Shown here: one piece after another, positions 22,770-33,226 of the stretch | Position numbering within the stretch: position 1 is the stretch's first letter | Layout: the number at the start of each line of letters is the position of its first letter | Origin: Arenimonas sp. | Lineage (GTDB): Bacteria; Pseudomonadota; Alphaproteobacteria; Rhizobiales; Rhizobiaceae | Direction: 5' to 3' | Assembly: GCA_019459145.1 (NCBI GenBank) | Contig: JAIBEK010000059.1 | Span: 90,007-154,006, forward strand | DNA length: 64,000 bases | Notes under the pieces: generated by a model | Seen by the model: only the letters and a program-made list of their open reading frames with translations | Database searches by the model: none | Told to the model about the DNA's origin: nothing | Translations under genes and position numbers: made by a program

Positions 22770-24017
22770 TCAGACGGCGGGGTTTTGCTGGCGGAACAGC
22801 ACGCCGCGCTCGCCGATCAGGACGAAGACGAGGCCGATCACCGAGACGATGAAATAGCCGGCGACCATCGGCAGGGCCGTGCCGTCATAGGCCTGGCCGA
22901 TCGCAGCACCGATCAGGGAGCCGCCGACGGTGCCCATGAAACCGAGGACGGACGAGGCCGTGCCGGCGACATGGCCGAGCGGCTCCATGGCGAGCGAGTT
23001 GAAGTTCGAGCCGATCCAGCCGAACTGGAACATGGCGAGCGAGAAGAACACCATGAACAGCGGGAAGGGCATGGGCTGCGGCCCGAGCACCTGTGCCACC
23101 AGCCAGACGAAGTTGATGGCGATGAAGCCGATGAGCGAGGCATGCGACAGGCGGCGCATGCCGATTCGTCCGACCAGCCGGGCGTTTACGAAGGACGACA
23201 GCGCCATGAACAGCGCCACGCCGGCAAAGGCGGCGGCAAACCATGCGCCGAGATCGTAGATCCCGACATAGACCTGCTGGGCGGAATTGATGAAGCCGAA
23301 CAGGGCGCCGAAGATGAAGGTGCTGGCAATCGTGTAGCACAGCGCGATGCGGTTGGTCAGTACGATGCGGAAGCCCTGGTAGATGGACGAAACGGTGAAG
23401 GGCCGGACGTCCTTGGCCGTCAGCGTTTCCGGCAGGCGGACATACATCCACAAGCCGACGACCATGGCCGACACCGCCATGAAGACGAAGATCCAGTGCC
23501 AGTGGCCCATGAACATGATGACCTGGCCGGTTCCCGGCGCAATCACCGGGATGACCATGAAGACCATCATGATGAGCGACATGACTTCGGCCATCTGCCG
23601 GCCGCCGTAGACGTCGCGGACGATCGATACGGTGATGACGCGGGTTGCCGCCGAGCCGACGCCCTGGATGAAGCGCAACAGGAGCAGGGCGCCGAAGGAC
23701 GGAACGAGGACCACGGCGAGTGACGAGACGATATAGATGGCGAGACCGAACAGCATGGGGCGACGGCGGCCGAAACGGTCGGCGATCGGGCCATAAAACA
23801 GTTGGGCGACGCCGAAGCCGATCAGGTAGGCGGAGACGACATATTGGCGGTGGTTCTCGTTGACCACATTGAGTGCACTGCCTATTTGCTGAAGGCCCGG
23901 CAGCATGATGTCGATGGCGAGGGCGTTGAGCGACATCAGGAAGGCCATCATGGCGATGAATTCGACCCGGCCCATGCCCCGCAAATTGGCGGGCGCCGGC
24001 TGTAACGATGTAGTCAT
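22770..24017 (-). CDS. MFS transporter, Bcr/CflA-type drug efflux
   Basis: 415 aa with twelve predicted transmembrane helices. The motif A loop between TM2 and TM3 reads GPIADRFGRRRPM, and motif C-like GTGQVIMFMGHW follows TM5, both typical of the DHA1 drug:H+ antiporter group (Bcr/CflA). It would export drugs or metabolites from the cytoplasm. The ATG lies just upstream of MTTSLQPAPANL. It follows grxD in the same direction but behind paired hairpins, so it is probably separate. Confidence 0.88.
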   Translation of the reverse strand: MTTSLQPAPANLRGMGRVEFIAMMAFLMSLNALAIDIMLPGLQQIGSALNVVNENHRQYVVSAYLIGFGVAQLFYGPIADRFGRRRPMLFGLAIYIVSSLAVVLVPSFGALLLLRFIQGVGSAATRVITVSIVRDVYGGRQMAEVMSLIMMVFMVIPVIAPGTGQVIMFMGHWHWIFVFMAVSAMVVGLWMYVRLPETLTAKDVRPFTVSSIYQGFRIVLTNRIALCYTIASTFIFGALFGFINSAQQVYVGIYDLGAWFAAAFAGVALFMALSSFVNARLVGRIGMRRLSHASLIGFIAINFVWLVAQVLGPQPMPFPLFMVFFSLAMFQFGWIGSNFNSLAMEPLGHVAGTASSVLGFMGTVGGSLIGAAIGQAYDGTALPMVAGYFIVSVIGLVFVLIGERGVLFRQQNPAV

Positions 24018-24040
24018 AGCTCAATATCCAAAACAGAGAT

Positions 24041-24107
24041 AAGGCGTTGCTTGGGGCAACGCCTTGAAAAAGTTGATTGAATGACGAAATCCGCGATAAG
24101 CGCGGAT
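24041..24107 (-). terminator. Tandem hairpins after grxD
   Basis: Two perfect stems: ATCCGCG/CGCGGAT (24089–24107, loop ATAAG), 6 bp beyond the grxD stop, and AAGGCGTTGC/GCAACGCCTT (24041–24065). Only short T-rich tails follow on the minus strand. They probably end the bolA–grxD transcript before the exporter gene. Confidence 0.6.
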
Positions 24108-24113
24108 GACGGG

Positions 24114-24446
24114 TCAGGCAGCGCCGCGAACGGCGACACCCTGGTCCTGGAAATGCTTCTGCAATTCGCCGGCCTGGAACATCTCGCGGATGATGTCGCA
24201 ACCACCGACGAACTCGCCCTTGACGTAGAGCTGCGGAATGGTCGGCCAGTTGGAATAGTCCTTGATGCCCTGGCGGATCTCGTCGTCGGCGAGCACGTTG
24301 ATGCCCTTGTAGTCGACGCCGACATAATCGAGAATCTGCACGACCTGGCCGGAGAAACCACACTGCGGGAACTGCGGCGTGCCCTTCATGAACAGGACCA
24401 CGTCGTTGCTCTTCACTTCATTGGCGATAAATTCCTGGGCGCTCAT
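24114..24446 (-). CDS. grxD: Monothiol glutaredoxin (Grx4/CGFS type)
   Basis: 110 aa. The CGFS active site (C29–S32, in PQCGFSGQ) and the [19 protein letters not shown] segment define class II monothiol glutaredoxins, which bind a [2Fe-2S] cluster with glutathione and hand it on, usually together with BolA. The start MSAQEF (24444–24446) has AAAGGAT upstream; nine upstream in-frame codons look non-coding. The bolA gene lies close by on the same strand, which supports a BolA–Grx iron-sensing or cluster-transfer complex. Confidence 0.96.
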   Translation of the reverse strand: MSAQEFIANEVKSNDVVLFMKGTPQFPQCGFSGQVVQILDYVGVDYKGINVLADDEIRQGIKDYSNWPTIPQLYVKGEFVGGCDIIREMFQAGELQKHFQDQGVAVRGAA

Positions 24447-24559
24447 CGGATATCCTTTCACATGCGGTTTCAAGGGCCGCTGTCTCTATTCTGCATTCTA
24501 GATAGCAAGCAGTCGCCGTCTTTGCCAGAGCGCAAATACGCATGACTGGACTGCGCTGT

Positions 24560-24787
24560 TCAGCGGCTCCGCTGACGGCTGCGATTGGCGGCTGTGCGTC
24601 GGCGACTGACCTGCTTCTTCGCCGGCTTGCGCGGACGGCTGGTTTTCTTGACGAACCGTCCGGTGGTGGCCGAGCGGGTCTGCCGCTTGCGGCGTCGCGT
24701 CGTGCCACGGCCCGTGGTCTTCTTCAGGATTTCCTTGAGCACGCCCTGAACGACGTTGTCGATCACTTCCCTGACGAGATCAGCCAT
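24560..24787 (-). CDS. Small highly basic protein between bolA and grxD
   Basis: 75 aa, unrecognised. Residues 1–20 (MADLVREVIDNVVQGVLKEI) form an amphipathic helix; the rest is extremely Lys/Arg/Thr/Ser rich with repeats such as TTRRRKRQ and RPRKPAKK, like a histone-tail or nucleic-acid-binding segment. It has a good GGGGAAG ribosome-binding site and begins 18 bp after the bolA stop, so it is probably translated in the bolA–grxD unit. It could bind DNA or RNA; no domain supports a firmer claim. Confidence 0.6.
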   Translation of the reverse strand: MADLVREVIDNVVQGVLKEILKKTTGRGTTRRRKRQTRSATTGRFVKKTSRPRKPAKKQVSRRRTAANRSRQRSR

Positions 24788-24805
24788 CTGTCGCTTCCCC
24801 GACGC

Positions 24806-25039
24806 TTATTCCGGTATGGAGGTCTGGAGGGCCAGGGCGTGCAGCACGCCGCCCATATTGCCCTTCAGCGCGTCGTAGACCATCTGGTGCTGCTGCACGC
24901 GCGACTTGCCGCGAAACGCCTCGGCCACGACTTCCGCCGCATAATGATCGCCGTCACCGGCGAGGTCGCGAATAACCACCTTGGCGCCGGGAATTCCGGC
25001 CTTGATCAGGTCTTCGATGTCACCGGGTTTCATAGCCAT
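24806..25039 (-). CDS. bolA: BolA family protein
   Basis: 77 aa, a short BolA. The conserved core HYAAEVVAEAFRGKSRVQQHQMVYDAL includes the invariant C-terminal histidine used in cluster binding. BolA proteins form [2Fe-2S] heterodimers with CGFS glutaredoxins; grxD is two genes downstream. It begins 32 bp after the purL stop, so it may be read from the purine operon. A second in-frame ATG is at codon 3. Confidence 0.94.
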   Translation of the reverse strand: MAMKPGDIEDLIKAGIPGAKVVIRDLAGDGDHYAAEVVAEAFRGKSRVQQHQMVYDALKGNMGGVLHALALQTSIPE

Positions 25040-25071
25040 GTCTGCTTCTCCTGCTTATGCGAAGCACCGCC

Positions 25072-27294
<2,223 letters not shown>

Positions 27295-27439
27295 CGCTGG
27301 TCCTGGATAGCCTGCCGGAAATCGGGGTTTCGGCGCTTCTTAGCGCATGTGGGGCAATGGTGCGACAGGAAAATGCGGGCGGCACCGGACCGGCGCCAAA
27401 CCCTTGCCGGGTGGCTGCGCCGCCCGAGCGCCCGGACGC

Positions 27440-28861
27440 TCAGGCAATGCTGTCGTAGCCGGCGCTGCCGTTTTCCAGAAGGCGTCGAAGAATGGCGAAC
27501 CCGGTCCGCACCTCGTCGCGCTGCTGCGGCGACGAAAAGCTGATCCGGGCACGATGCAGCACCTTTTCCGAGCGTCCGGCCTTGAACTCATCCTCATCGT
27601 CGATCAGCACGCCTTCGGTGAGGGCCGCATTCTTGAAGGTGCCGGACAGCCACGGATCGGGCAGCGCCAGCCACAGGAAGGGCACGGCGGGGTGGGAGAT
27701 GAAGTCGAAACCGGAGAGATAGTCCCGCGCCAGCGCCTCGCGTACCGCGATCTCCTCGGCGCAAAGGGCTCGAATGCGCTGGGCATCGCCCGACAGCACG
27801 AGGCGCGCGCAGAGTTCGGCGAGAAGGAAGGGCATGCCGCCGGTCATCATCTTGTGGGCGATGCGCACCCGCTGGGCAAAATGCGGCGGGCAGGCGACCC
27901 ATCCGCCCCGCACCCCGGCCGCAACGGACTTCGACAGGCCGCCGACCATGAAGGTCCGCTCGGGGCCGAGTTCCGCCAGCGGCGGGATCGGCTGGGGCGA
28001 CATGGCGCCGTAAAGGTCGTCCTCGATAAGCCAGACGCTGTAGCGGCGGGCGATATCGACAATCGCCATGCGCCGATCGAGGGAGAGGGTGGCCAAGGTC
28101 GGGTTCTGTGCCGACGACATGAGGAAGGCGACCTTGGGATGCTGCTGGGCGCAGACGCGTTCGAAATCCTCCGGCAGGACGCCTGCGGAATCGCTTTCGA
28201 CGAGGATGGTGCGACGACCGGCAAGGCCGGCGGCGCGGCTCACCTGCGAATAGGTGTGATGTTCGAACACGACCTTGTCGCCCGGCGACGTCACGGCGGC
28301 AATGACCGCCATGATGCCGGCATGGGCGCCGAGTGTCGGAACGATGTCGCGCGTTGAGGGCGCCCAGTTACCCTTGCTCAGCCAGCGGGCGCCGGCCGCG
28401 AACCAGTGTTCCGGAAAGCTGCGCGTATAACTGGCAATGTCGGCCGGATGGTCGCGAAGGATGGCCGCGATATGGCTCTGCAGATAGGCGCCCTGGCCCA
28501 CGTCCGGTGCGGCCGTGCTGTCGAAGCGGATCTTGCCGGGTGGCGGGGTGATCGGCCGGGTGCCGACGAGGGCGGCCGTTACCGGATCGAGATTGGCCTC
28601 GGGCGCGGCATGATGGGTGTCGCGCACGAAGGTGCCGCGTCCGACCTCACCGCTGACCAGGCCCCTTTCGTGGACCAGGGCATAGGCGCGGCTCACCGTG
28701 CCGATGGTGATGCCCAGATCATAGGCCAGGTTGCGCTGCGGCGGCAGCTTGGCGCCCGCCGGCAGCGCGCCGCCGGTGATTGCCGTTTCGATTTGGTCGG
28801 CGAGCCGCACATAGATCGGGCCTTTGCCTTGCTGGAGGTCGGGGAGCCAATTTGTCATCAT
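27440..28861 (-). CDS. MocR-type regulator (GntR helix-turn-helix + aminotransferase-like domain)
   Basis: 473 aa. The N-terminal GntR-family wHTH (about 8–80; IYVRLADQIETAI, LPPQRNLAYDLGITIGTVSRAY) is fused to a fold-type I aminotransferase-like domain (about 110–465) with AQNPTLATLS and the PLP lysine in FMVGGLSKSVAAGV. MocR proteins sense amines or PLP and regulate neighbouring genes. Two adjacent ATGs (28861 and 28858) are possible; no Shine-Dalgarno precedes them and a predicted transcription start falls on the first. It is divergent from a DUF1127 gene, a possible target. Confidence 0.9.
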   Translation of the reverse strand: MMTNWLPDLQQGKGPIYVRLADQIETAITGGALPAGAKLPPQRNLAYDLGITIGTVSRAYALVHERGLVSGEVGRGTFVRDTHHAAPEANLDPVTAALVGTRPITPPPGKIRFDSTAAPDVGQGAYLQSHIAAILRDHPADIASYTRSFPEHWFAAGARWLSKGNWAPSTRDIVPTLGAHAGIMAVIAAVTSPGDKVVFEHHTYSQVSRAAGLAGRRTILVESDSAGVLPEDFERVCAQQHPKVAFLMSSAQNPTLATLSLDRRMAIVDIARRYSVWLIEDDLYGAMSPQPIPPLAELGPERTFMVGGLSKSVAAGVRGGWVACPPHFAQRVRIAHKMMTGGMPFLLAELCARLVLSGDAQRIRALCAEEIAVREALARDYLSGFDFISHPAVPFLWLALPDPWLSGTFKNAALTEGVLIDDEDEFKAGRSEKVLHRARISFSSPQQRDEVRTGFAILRRLLENGSAGYDSIA

Positions 28862-28866
28862 GACAA
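28852..28866. promoter_or_regulatory. Palindrome over the MocR start codon (candidate operator)
   Basis: TTGTCAT-C-ATGACAA is a perfect 7-1-7 inverted repeat that covers the first two ATG codons of the MocR-type gene and its predicted transcription start. It could be an autoregulatory site; binding is inferred. Confidence 0.4.
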
Positions 28867-28867
28867 T

Positions 28868-28896
28868 GCAATACATTGCCTGGCAAAATCGGTCAA
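28868..28896 (-). promoter_or_regulatory. Predicted promoter of the MocR-type gene
   Basis: On the minus strand TTGACC (28891–28896) is followed after 17 bp by TATTGC (28868–28873). Transcription would start about seven bases on, at or next to the first ATG (28861), implying a leaderless mRNA. Confidence 0.55.
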
Positions 28897-28940
28897 TATA
28901 AGTCGATTGTATCGAAGTAAGCTACGAATAGGGGTCCAGT

Positions 28941-29219
28941 GTGACGGATTCAGCGCGCTACATCAGCTCAATTGATACAATGTACCCGGATGGTTTCGTG
29001 CGCGAGAGGTTGTTTCGCTCCACCTGCGATATGCTGGCTCCACCGGAGCGGCCGGCGACATTTCTTGCGCGTTTGTGGCTGGGCCTGCGCAATTGGCGAA
29101 TGAAGCGGGCAGGTCGGCTCGCGCTGCATGAACTGACCGACGTTCAGTTGCGCGACATCGGCATCACCCGCGTGGAGGCCAAGCGGGAGGTGCAGAAATC
29201 ACGGCTATTGATGCTGTGA
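28941..29219 (+). CDS. DUF1127 domain protein
   Basis: 92 aa with a C-terminal DUF1127 (YjiS-like) motif, ALHELTDVQLRDIGITRVEA, at about residues 60–79, preceded by the Arg/Trp-rich LWLGLRNWRMKRAGR. Short DUF1127 proteins in Agrobacterium and Rhodobacter relatives affect RNA turnover and phosphate or carbon metabolism; the mechanism is unknown. The start is a GTG with GGGG upstream; an ATG at 28980 is the alternative. It is divergent from the MocR-type regulator, with an ATTGTATC repeat on each side of its start. Confidence 0.8.
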   Translation: MTDSARYISSIDTMYPDGFVRERLFRSTCDMLAPPERPATFLARLWLGLRNWRMKRAGRLALHELTDVQLRDIGITRVEAKREVQKSRLLML

Positions 29220-29307
29220 ACGCATACCCGATCCATGCCAGAGACCGGAAGTATCGGTCGAAGGGCCAATCGGGAGTTTCTTCAACTGGGGTGATCGCGA
29301 GGGGCCG

Positions 29308-29880
29308 TCAGAACTTGTAGGCGAGCGAAAGGCCGGCATGGCTGATGCCGTCATTCGGGTCGCAAAGGTCGGCATTGGACGAGTGATCGATGGAAGCGAC
29401 GATGTCCAGCTTCTCGTTCAGGCGGAAGCCGGCCGCGGCGTATTCGCGGAACATCACGCTGCAGCCGAGTTTCGGGCCGTTCGAACCGTCATCTTCATTG
29501 TCGCCATTGTGGACCGTGCCGCCGAAGCCGAGGTCGATATAGAAGCGATCGGTGACGTCGACGGTCCAGTTGAAGCCGGCGAAAACCTGGCTGGCTTCGC
29601 CCGCGGTGCTGATCGTCGCGCCGGCATGGAGTCGCGGACGCAAAATGGTGTCCTGCCAGGTGGTGGCATTGGCCGAGTCGAGCGGATCGAAGTAAAGCGC
29701 GACGGTCGGGAAGAAGCCCGGCTCAAACGTGCTGCGGGCCTGGATGGAGCCCAGGACGCCGGCGCGGACCTCCTTGATCGACCAGTCTGCTGCGATTGCG
29801 CTTTGGGGGAGCATGGTGCCGGCGGCCAGTAAAGTCAGAAGCACGGTTCGGCTCAGGCAGGCGGTCTTGCTCGGCATCAT
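29308..29880 (-). CDS. PagL-like outer-membrane lipid A 3-O-deacylase (acyloxyacyl hydrolase family)
   Basis: 190 aa with a signal peptide (about 1–30, ending SAIAADW) and a beta-barrel-like mature part. The C-terminal DHSSNADLCDPNDGI and the final LSLAYKF match the PagL signature, in which His and Ser of the HxSNA motif form the active site. It would remove an acyl chain from lipid A in the outer membrane. Two adjacent ATGs (29880, 29877) are possible starts. An enzyme acting on other lipids or an inactive barrel is possible. Confidence 0.82.
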   Translation of the reverse strand: MMPSKTACLSRTVLLTLLAAGTMLPQSAIAADWSIKEVRAGVLGSIQARSTFEPGFFPTVALYFDPLDSANATTWQDTILRPRLHAGATISTAGEASQVFAGFNWTVDVTDRFYIDLGFGGTVHNGDNEDDGSNGPKLGCSVMFREYAAAGFRLNEKLDIVASIDHSSNADLCDPNDGISHAGLSLAYKF

Positions 29881-29993
29881 GTCCACGCACTCGGATTCGG
29901 GTGAAATCGTGGCAAACGCTAGCACACGTTTTTGTGAACCGCGATGGCCAATATGTCACGCATGTCCGGTATTTTCGTCGTAGAGAGGCGCGT

Positions 29994-30377
29994 TCAGCAG
30001 CCTTTTGCGCCGCCTGACCATCGACGAACATCAGCGGCGATGCGGGCCGAGACCGGCTCGTCCATCATCGGGCCGAATGCGGCGAGCCGCGCGGGTTTTC
30101 CTTCGGCCTGGACGACGAGCAGGGGGCGGATGTCGCTGGAGCCCTTGCGGACGAGAAGGATGCGCGGTTTTCCGGAAAAGGAGTTGAGCTCGGGCGCCAT
30201 GGAATAGGCCTTGAAGGCCGGATCGCCCGACTTGATCCAGCAGTTGTTCGCGCCGACGGCCACGCGCTCCATCACGTCGAGGGCCGACTGGCCCTGGGCC
30301 GGCGGCGTCTTCGGCTCTGACTGGCAGGAGGCGAGGACGAACAAGGGCAGAGCTAGAAGGGAGAGGGCAGGGCGCAT
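29994..30377 (-). CDS. Putative lipoprotein of unknown function
   Basis: 127 aa. The N-terminus MRPALSLLALPLFVLASCQS is a lipoprotein signal peptide with lipobox LASC (C18), so the mature protein is a lipid-anchored periplasmic protein. Two further cysteines (NNCWI and the C-terminal KGC) could pair. GGAAAG precedes the ATG at 30377. I do not recognise a domain. It lies 47 bp beyond the purQ stop on the same strand. Confidence 0.7.
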   Translation of the reverse strand: MRPALSLLALPLFVLASCQSEPKTPPAQGQSALDVMERVAVGANNCWIKSGDPAFKAYSMAPELNSFSGKPRILLVRKGSSDIRPLLVVQAEGKPARLAAFGPMMDEPVSARIAADVRRWSGGAKGC

Positions 30378-30424
30378 GCGGGGTGCTTTCCGGTCAAGAG
30401 TCCGGCCTTCTATCATTGGTCTGG

Positions 30425-31096
30425 TTAAGCAGCGATTACGTCGAGCGCCGAGGCGAAGATGCCGCGTCCGTCATTGCCGCCATGGGCCGCTTCGATCAGG
30501 TTTTCGGGATGGGGCATCATGCCGAGCACATTGCCCTTCTCGTTGATGACGCCGGCGATGTCGTTGATCGAGCCGTTCGGATTGGTGCCTTCGGCATAGC
30601 GAAAGACCACCTGGCCATTGCCCTCGATCGACTTCAGCGTCTCGCCGTCGGCAAAGTAGTTGCCGTCGTGATGGGCGACCGGGCAGCGGATGATCTGGCC
30701 CTTGGCATAGGCGCGGGTGAAGTCGGTCTCGGCGTTGACCACCTCAAGCTTTATTTCCTTGCAGACGAACTTCAGCGAGGCGTTGCGCATCAGGGCGCCG
30801 GGCAGAAGGCCCGCCTCGAGCAGGATCTGGAAGCCGTTGCAGACGCCGAGCACCTTGACGCCGCGTTCAGCGGCGGCCTTGACGGCCTGCATGACAGGCA
30901 TCCGTGCGGCAATAGCGCCGCAGCGCAGGTAGTCGCCGTAGGAGAACCCGCCCGGAATGACGATCAGGTCGACATCCGGAAGCGTCGTTTCGGTCTGCCA
31001 GATGGTGACCGGCGCGGTCCCCGAGATCTTCGTCAGCGCAGCGATCATGTCGCGGTCGCGGTTGAGGCCAGGAAGTTGCAGAACGGCGGATTTCAT
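30425..31096 (-). CDS. purQ: FGAM synthase glutaminase subunit PurQ
   Basis: 223 aa, class I glutamine amidotransferase that feeds ammonia to PurL. The nucleophile is C86 (VLGVCNGFQ), with H196 and E198 (MMPHPEN) completing the triad. It overlaps the small coiled-coil gene by four bases (ATGA), and purS lies just upstream, so purS–orf–purQ is one unit. Confidence 0.97.
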   Translation of the reverse strand: MKSAVLQLPGLNRDRDMIAALTKISGTAPVTIWQTETTLPDVDLIVIPGGFSYGDYLRCGAIAARMPVMQAVKAAAERGVKVLGVCNGFQILLEAGLLPGALMRNASLKFVCKEIKLEVVNAETDFTRAYAKGQIIRCPVAHHDGNYFADGETLKSIEGNGQVVFRYAEGTNPNGSINDIAGVINEKGNVLGMMPHPENLIEAAHGGNDGRGIFASALDVIAA

Positions 31097-31350
31097 GGGT
31101 GGGGCTCAAACCTTGCTTGTGCTTCCTGGAGCTCCCGCAGCTCCAGGCGATTTTCGATGCGATCGAGGCGGTCGAGAACCTGCGTCATCGTTCCGCGCAT
31201 ATTGTTGAAATCGCCTTGTAAAAGATGCATGTAGTTGCGTAGCGAGGCAATGTCCTGACGCGTATCGCGCTGACCATCCTTGATCGTCGTGATGTCGGCT
31301 TGCAGTTTCCGCAAGATTTCGAACATCAGTTCCTGTGTCTGGTCAGCCAT
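31093..31350 (-). CDS. Small coiled-coil protein inside the purS–purQ unit
   Basis: 85 aa, almost wholly helical with heptad-like spacing ([17 protein letters not shown] … [15 protein letters not shown] … [20 protein letters not shown]), so it should form a coiled coil. No catalytic motif. It starts 19 bp beyond the purS stop and its TGA overlaps the purQ ATG (ATGA). Placement suggests cotranslation with purine enzymes; whether it touches the PurLQS complex is unknown. Confidence 0.75.
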   Translation of the reverse strand: MADQTQELMFEILRKLQADITTIKDGQRDTRQDIASLRNYMHLLQGDFNNMRGTMTQVLDRLDRIENRLELRELQEAQARFEPHP

Positions 31351-31369
31351 CCCATCGCTCCTTCCACCT

Positions 31370-31612
31370 TCAGGCGATGGCGATAGTATAGTTCTCGATC
31401 ACGGTGTTGGCGAGGAGCTTTTCGCACATGGCCTTGAGGTCGGCCTCGGCCTTGGCCTTGTCCGAGCCTTCGAGTTCTAGGTCGAACACCTTGCCCTGGC
31501 GGACATGGCCGACGCCGTCGAAGCCGAGGGCTCCAAGCGCGCCTTCGATCGCCTTGCCCTGGGGATCCAGAACGCCGTTCTTGAGGGTTACGGTCACGCG
31601 TGCCTTGATCAC
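31370..31612 (-). CDS. purS: FGAM synthase subunit PurS
   Basis: 80 aa, the small bridging subunit that holds PurL and PurQ together. It has the family ARVTVTLKNGVLDPQGKAIEGAL and a C-terminal ENYTI strand. The start is a GTG (31610–31612) with GGAG about ten bases upstream; the frame stays open upstream but the added sequence is shadow of purC. It lies 23 bp after the purC stop. Confidence 0.95.
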   Translation of the reverse strand: MIKARVTVTLKNGVLDPQGKAIEGALGALGFDGVGHVRQGKVFDLELEGSDKAKAEADLKAMCEKLLANTVIENYTIAIA

Positions 31613-31635
31613 TCTTTCAGTCTCCCTGGGCTTTG

Positions 31636-32400
31636 TTACTTCACCAGCACTGGGCCGGTGCCGCGCAGCGGCTCGTTCTCGTTGATGATGCCGAGGCGCT
31701 TGGCCACTTCCTGATAGGCTTCGAGCAGGCCGCCGAGATCCTGGCGGAAGCGGTCCTTGTCGAGCTTCTCGTGCGTCTCGATGTCCCACAGCCGGCAGCT
31801 GTCCGGCGAGATTTCGTCGGCGAGGATGATGCGCATCATGTCGCCTTCATAGAGGCGGCCGCATTCGATCTTGAAGTCGACGAGCTGGATGCCGATGCCG
31901 AGGAAGAGGCCCGACAGGAAGTCGTTGACGCGGATGGCGAGTGCCATGATGTCGTCGAGCTCGGCCGGATTGGCCCAGCCGAAGGCGGTGATGTGCTCTT
32001 CCGAGACCATCGGGTCGGCCAGCGCATCGGACTTGTAGTAGAATTCGATGATCGAGCGCGGCAGCACGATGCCTTCGTCGATGCCCAGGCGCTTGGCGAG
32101 CGAGCCGGCGGCGACGTTGCGCACGACGATCTCGAGCGGGATCATCTCGACTTCCTTGATCAACTGCTCGCGCATGTTCATGCGGCGGATGAAGTGGGTC
32201 GGGATGCCGATCTTGTTCAGGTGCGTGAAGAGATATTCGGAAATGCGGTTGTTGAGAACGCCCTTTCCGTCGATGACTTCGTGCTTCTTCTTGTTGAATG
32301 CGGTTGCATCGTCCTTGAAGAACTGGATCAGCGTGCCGGGCTCCGGACCCTCGTACAGGATCTTGGCCTTGCCTTCGTATACACGGCGGCGACGGTTCAT
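31636..32400 (-). CDS. purC: Phosphoribosylaminoimidazole-succinocarboxamide synthase
   Basis: 254 aa SAICAR synthetase; it joins CAIR with aspartate in purine synthesis. The N-terminus [20 protein letters not shown] and the [18 protein letters not shown] and [14 protein letters not shown] motifs are diagnostic. The start at 32398–32400 (MNRRRR) is chosen because the upstream open frame lies in a promoter region. First gene of the purC–purS–orf–purQ unit. Confidence 0.97.
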   Translation of the reverse strand: MNRRRRVYEGKAKILYEGPEPGTLIQFFKDDATAFNKKKHEVIDGKGVLNNRISEYLFTHLNKIGIPTHFIRRMNMREQLIKEVEMIPLEIVVRNVAAGSLAKRLGIDEGIVLPRSIIEFYYKSDALADPMVSEEHITAFGWANPAELDDIMALAIRVNDFLSGLFLGIGIQLVDFKIECGRLYEGDMMRIILADEISPDSCRLWDIETHEKLDKDRFRQDLGGLLEAYQEVAKRLGIINENEPLRGTGPVLVK

Positions 32401-32523
32401 GACTGGTTTTTCTCTGTTGTTGGCGCCACGCATCGGGGCGCAAGTGGATCGTTGAAGCGGTCCCTTAGCGGAAAAGCCGGGTTTTAACAATGCAACAGTT
32501 GTTACCCCGGCCGAAATCGTCGA

Positions 32524-32539
32524 AAGCGAAGCTTCGCTT
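32524..32539. promoter_or_regulatory. 16-bp palindrome in the purC / DUF1476 divergent region
   Basis: AAGCGAAGCTTCGCTT is a perfect inverted repeat with no spacer, 124 bp from the purC start and 96 bp from the DUF1476 start. It could bind a dimeric regulator of either gene. No matching second copy was noticed elsewhere in the window. Confidence 0.35.
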
Positions 32540-32634
32540 GGAGATTCGACCAAGTTTGCATTGCACTTTCTACCGCCTTTTGATTAATGGGTGAACGGAA
32601 ACCGCACAGTGGCGGGATAATTTGGGAGACGCAG

Positions 32635-32949
32635 ATGAGCGGCATGAGTGATCGCGAAAAGGCATTTGAAAACAAGTTCGCGCACGATCAGGAGCTCCGT
32701 TTCAAGGCCGAGGCGCGGCGCAACAAGCTGCTCGGCCTGTGGGCCGGCGGCCTGCTCGGCAAGGCCGATGTCGATGCCTATGCGCGGGAAGTGGTCGCGT
32801 CCGATTTCGAGGAAGCCGGCGACGCCGACGTGTTGCGCAAGGTGAGCGGCGACCTCAAGGACGGCGGCGTTGCGATCAGCGACGAGGAGATCCGGGCCAA
32901 GATGCAGGAATTCCTCGCCCAGGCAGTGGAACAGATCCAGGGCGAGTGA
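32635..32949 (+). CDS. DUF1476 protein, F1Fo-ATPase zeta-type inhibitor
   Basis: 104 aa. The sequence DREKAFENKFAHDQELRFKAEARRNKLLGLWA is the conserved N-terminus of the alphaproteobacterial zeta subunit (Paracoccus denitrificans), which inserts into F1 and inhibits ATP hydrolysis. The rest is helical. GGGAG lies six bases before the ATG at 32635; a second ATG is three codons on. Divergent from purC. The inhibitory role is well shown in Paracoccus but may be weak in other members. Confidence 0.88.
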   Translation: MSGMSDREKAFENKFAHDQELRFKAEARRNKLLGLWAGGLLGKADVDAYAREVVASDFEEAGDADVLRKVSGDLKDGGVAISDEEIRAKMQEFLAQAVEQIQGE

Positions 32950-32974
32950 TCGCCGACGAATATTTCGGCCCTAT

Positions 32975-32997
32975 GCCGGGCGCCTTTTGCGCCCGGC
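32975..32997 (+). terminator. Hairpin after the DUF1476 gene
   Basis: Perfect 9-bp stem GCCGGGCGC / GCGCCCGGC with loop CTTTT, 25 bp after the stop codon. No T-tract follows. The next 230 bp up to the hydrolase gene end hold nothing I recognise. Confidence 0.5.
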
Positions 32998-33226
32998 CGA
33001 TCTGATTTGCCGCGCCATGCCCGGTGCCGAATGAAATCGGGCCATTCCCGAATGCGATGGGCGCGGCCAGGTCGTAGCCTTTCGGGACATCGAAGCCGAG
33101 CTTGCGCAGCAAGCGGTCATGGCCGATGTGATCCACCATTCCCCTCACATTAATGCCGCCGTCCGACCATTCCCGATGCGCGATCGTCAGCATCGTCACG
33201 CGCGAAATTATGTGCGTCGGGCAGGG

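Noticed and set aside
24051..24107. Attachment-site-like repeats after grxD
   Set aside because: The inverted repeats are ordinary 3'-end hairpins; no integrase or second copy is present.
32876..33199. A possible 107-aa minus-strand gene next to DUF1476
   Set aside because: It overlaps the end of the DUF1476 gene and its hairpin, has no recognised homology, and its C-terminal half is Pro/Arg shadow sequence. It could be a decayed fragment, but nothing supports that.
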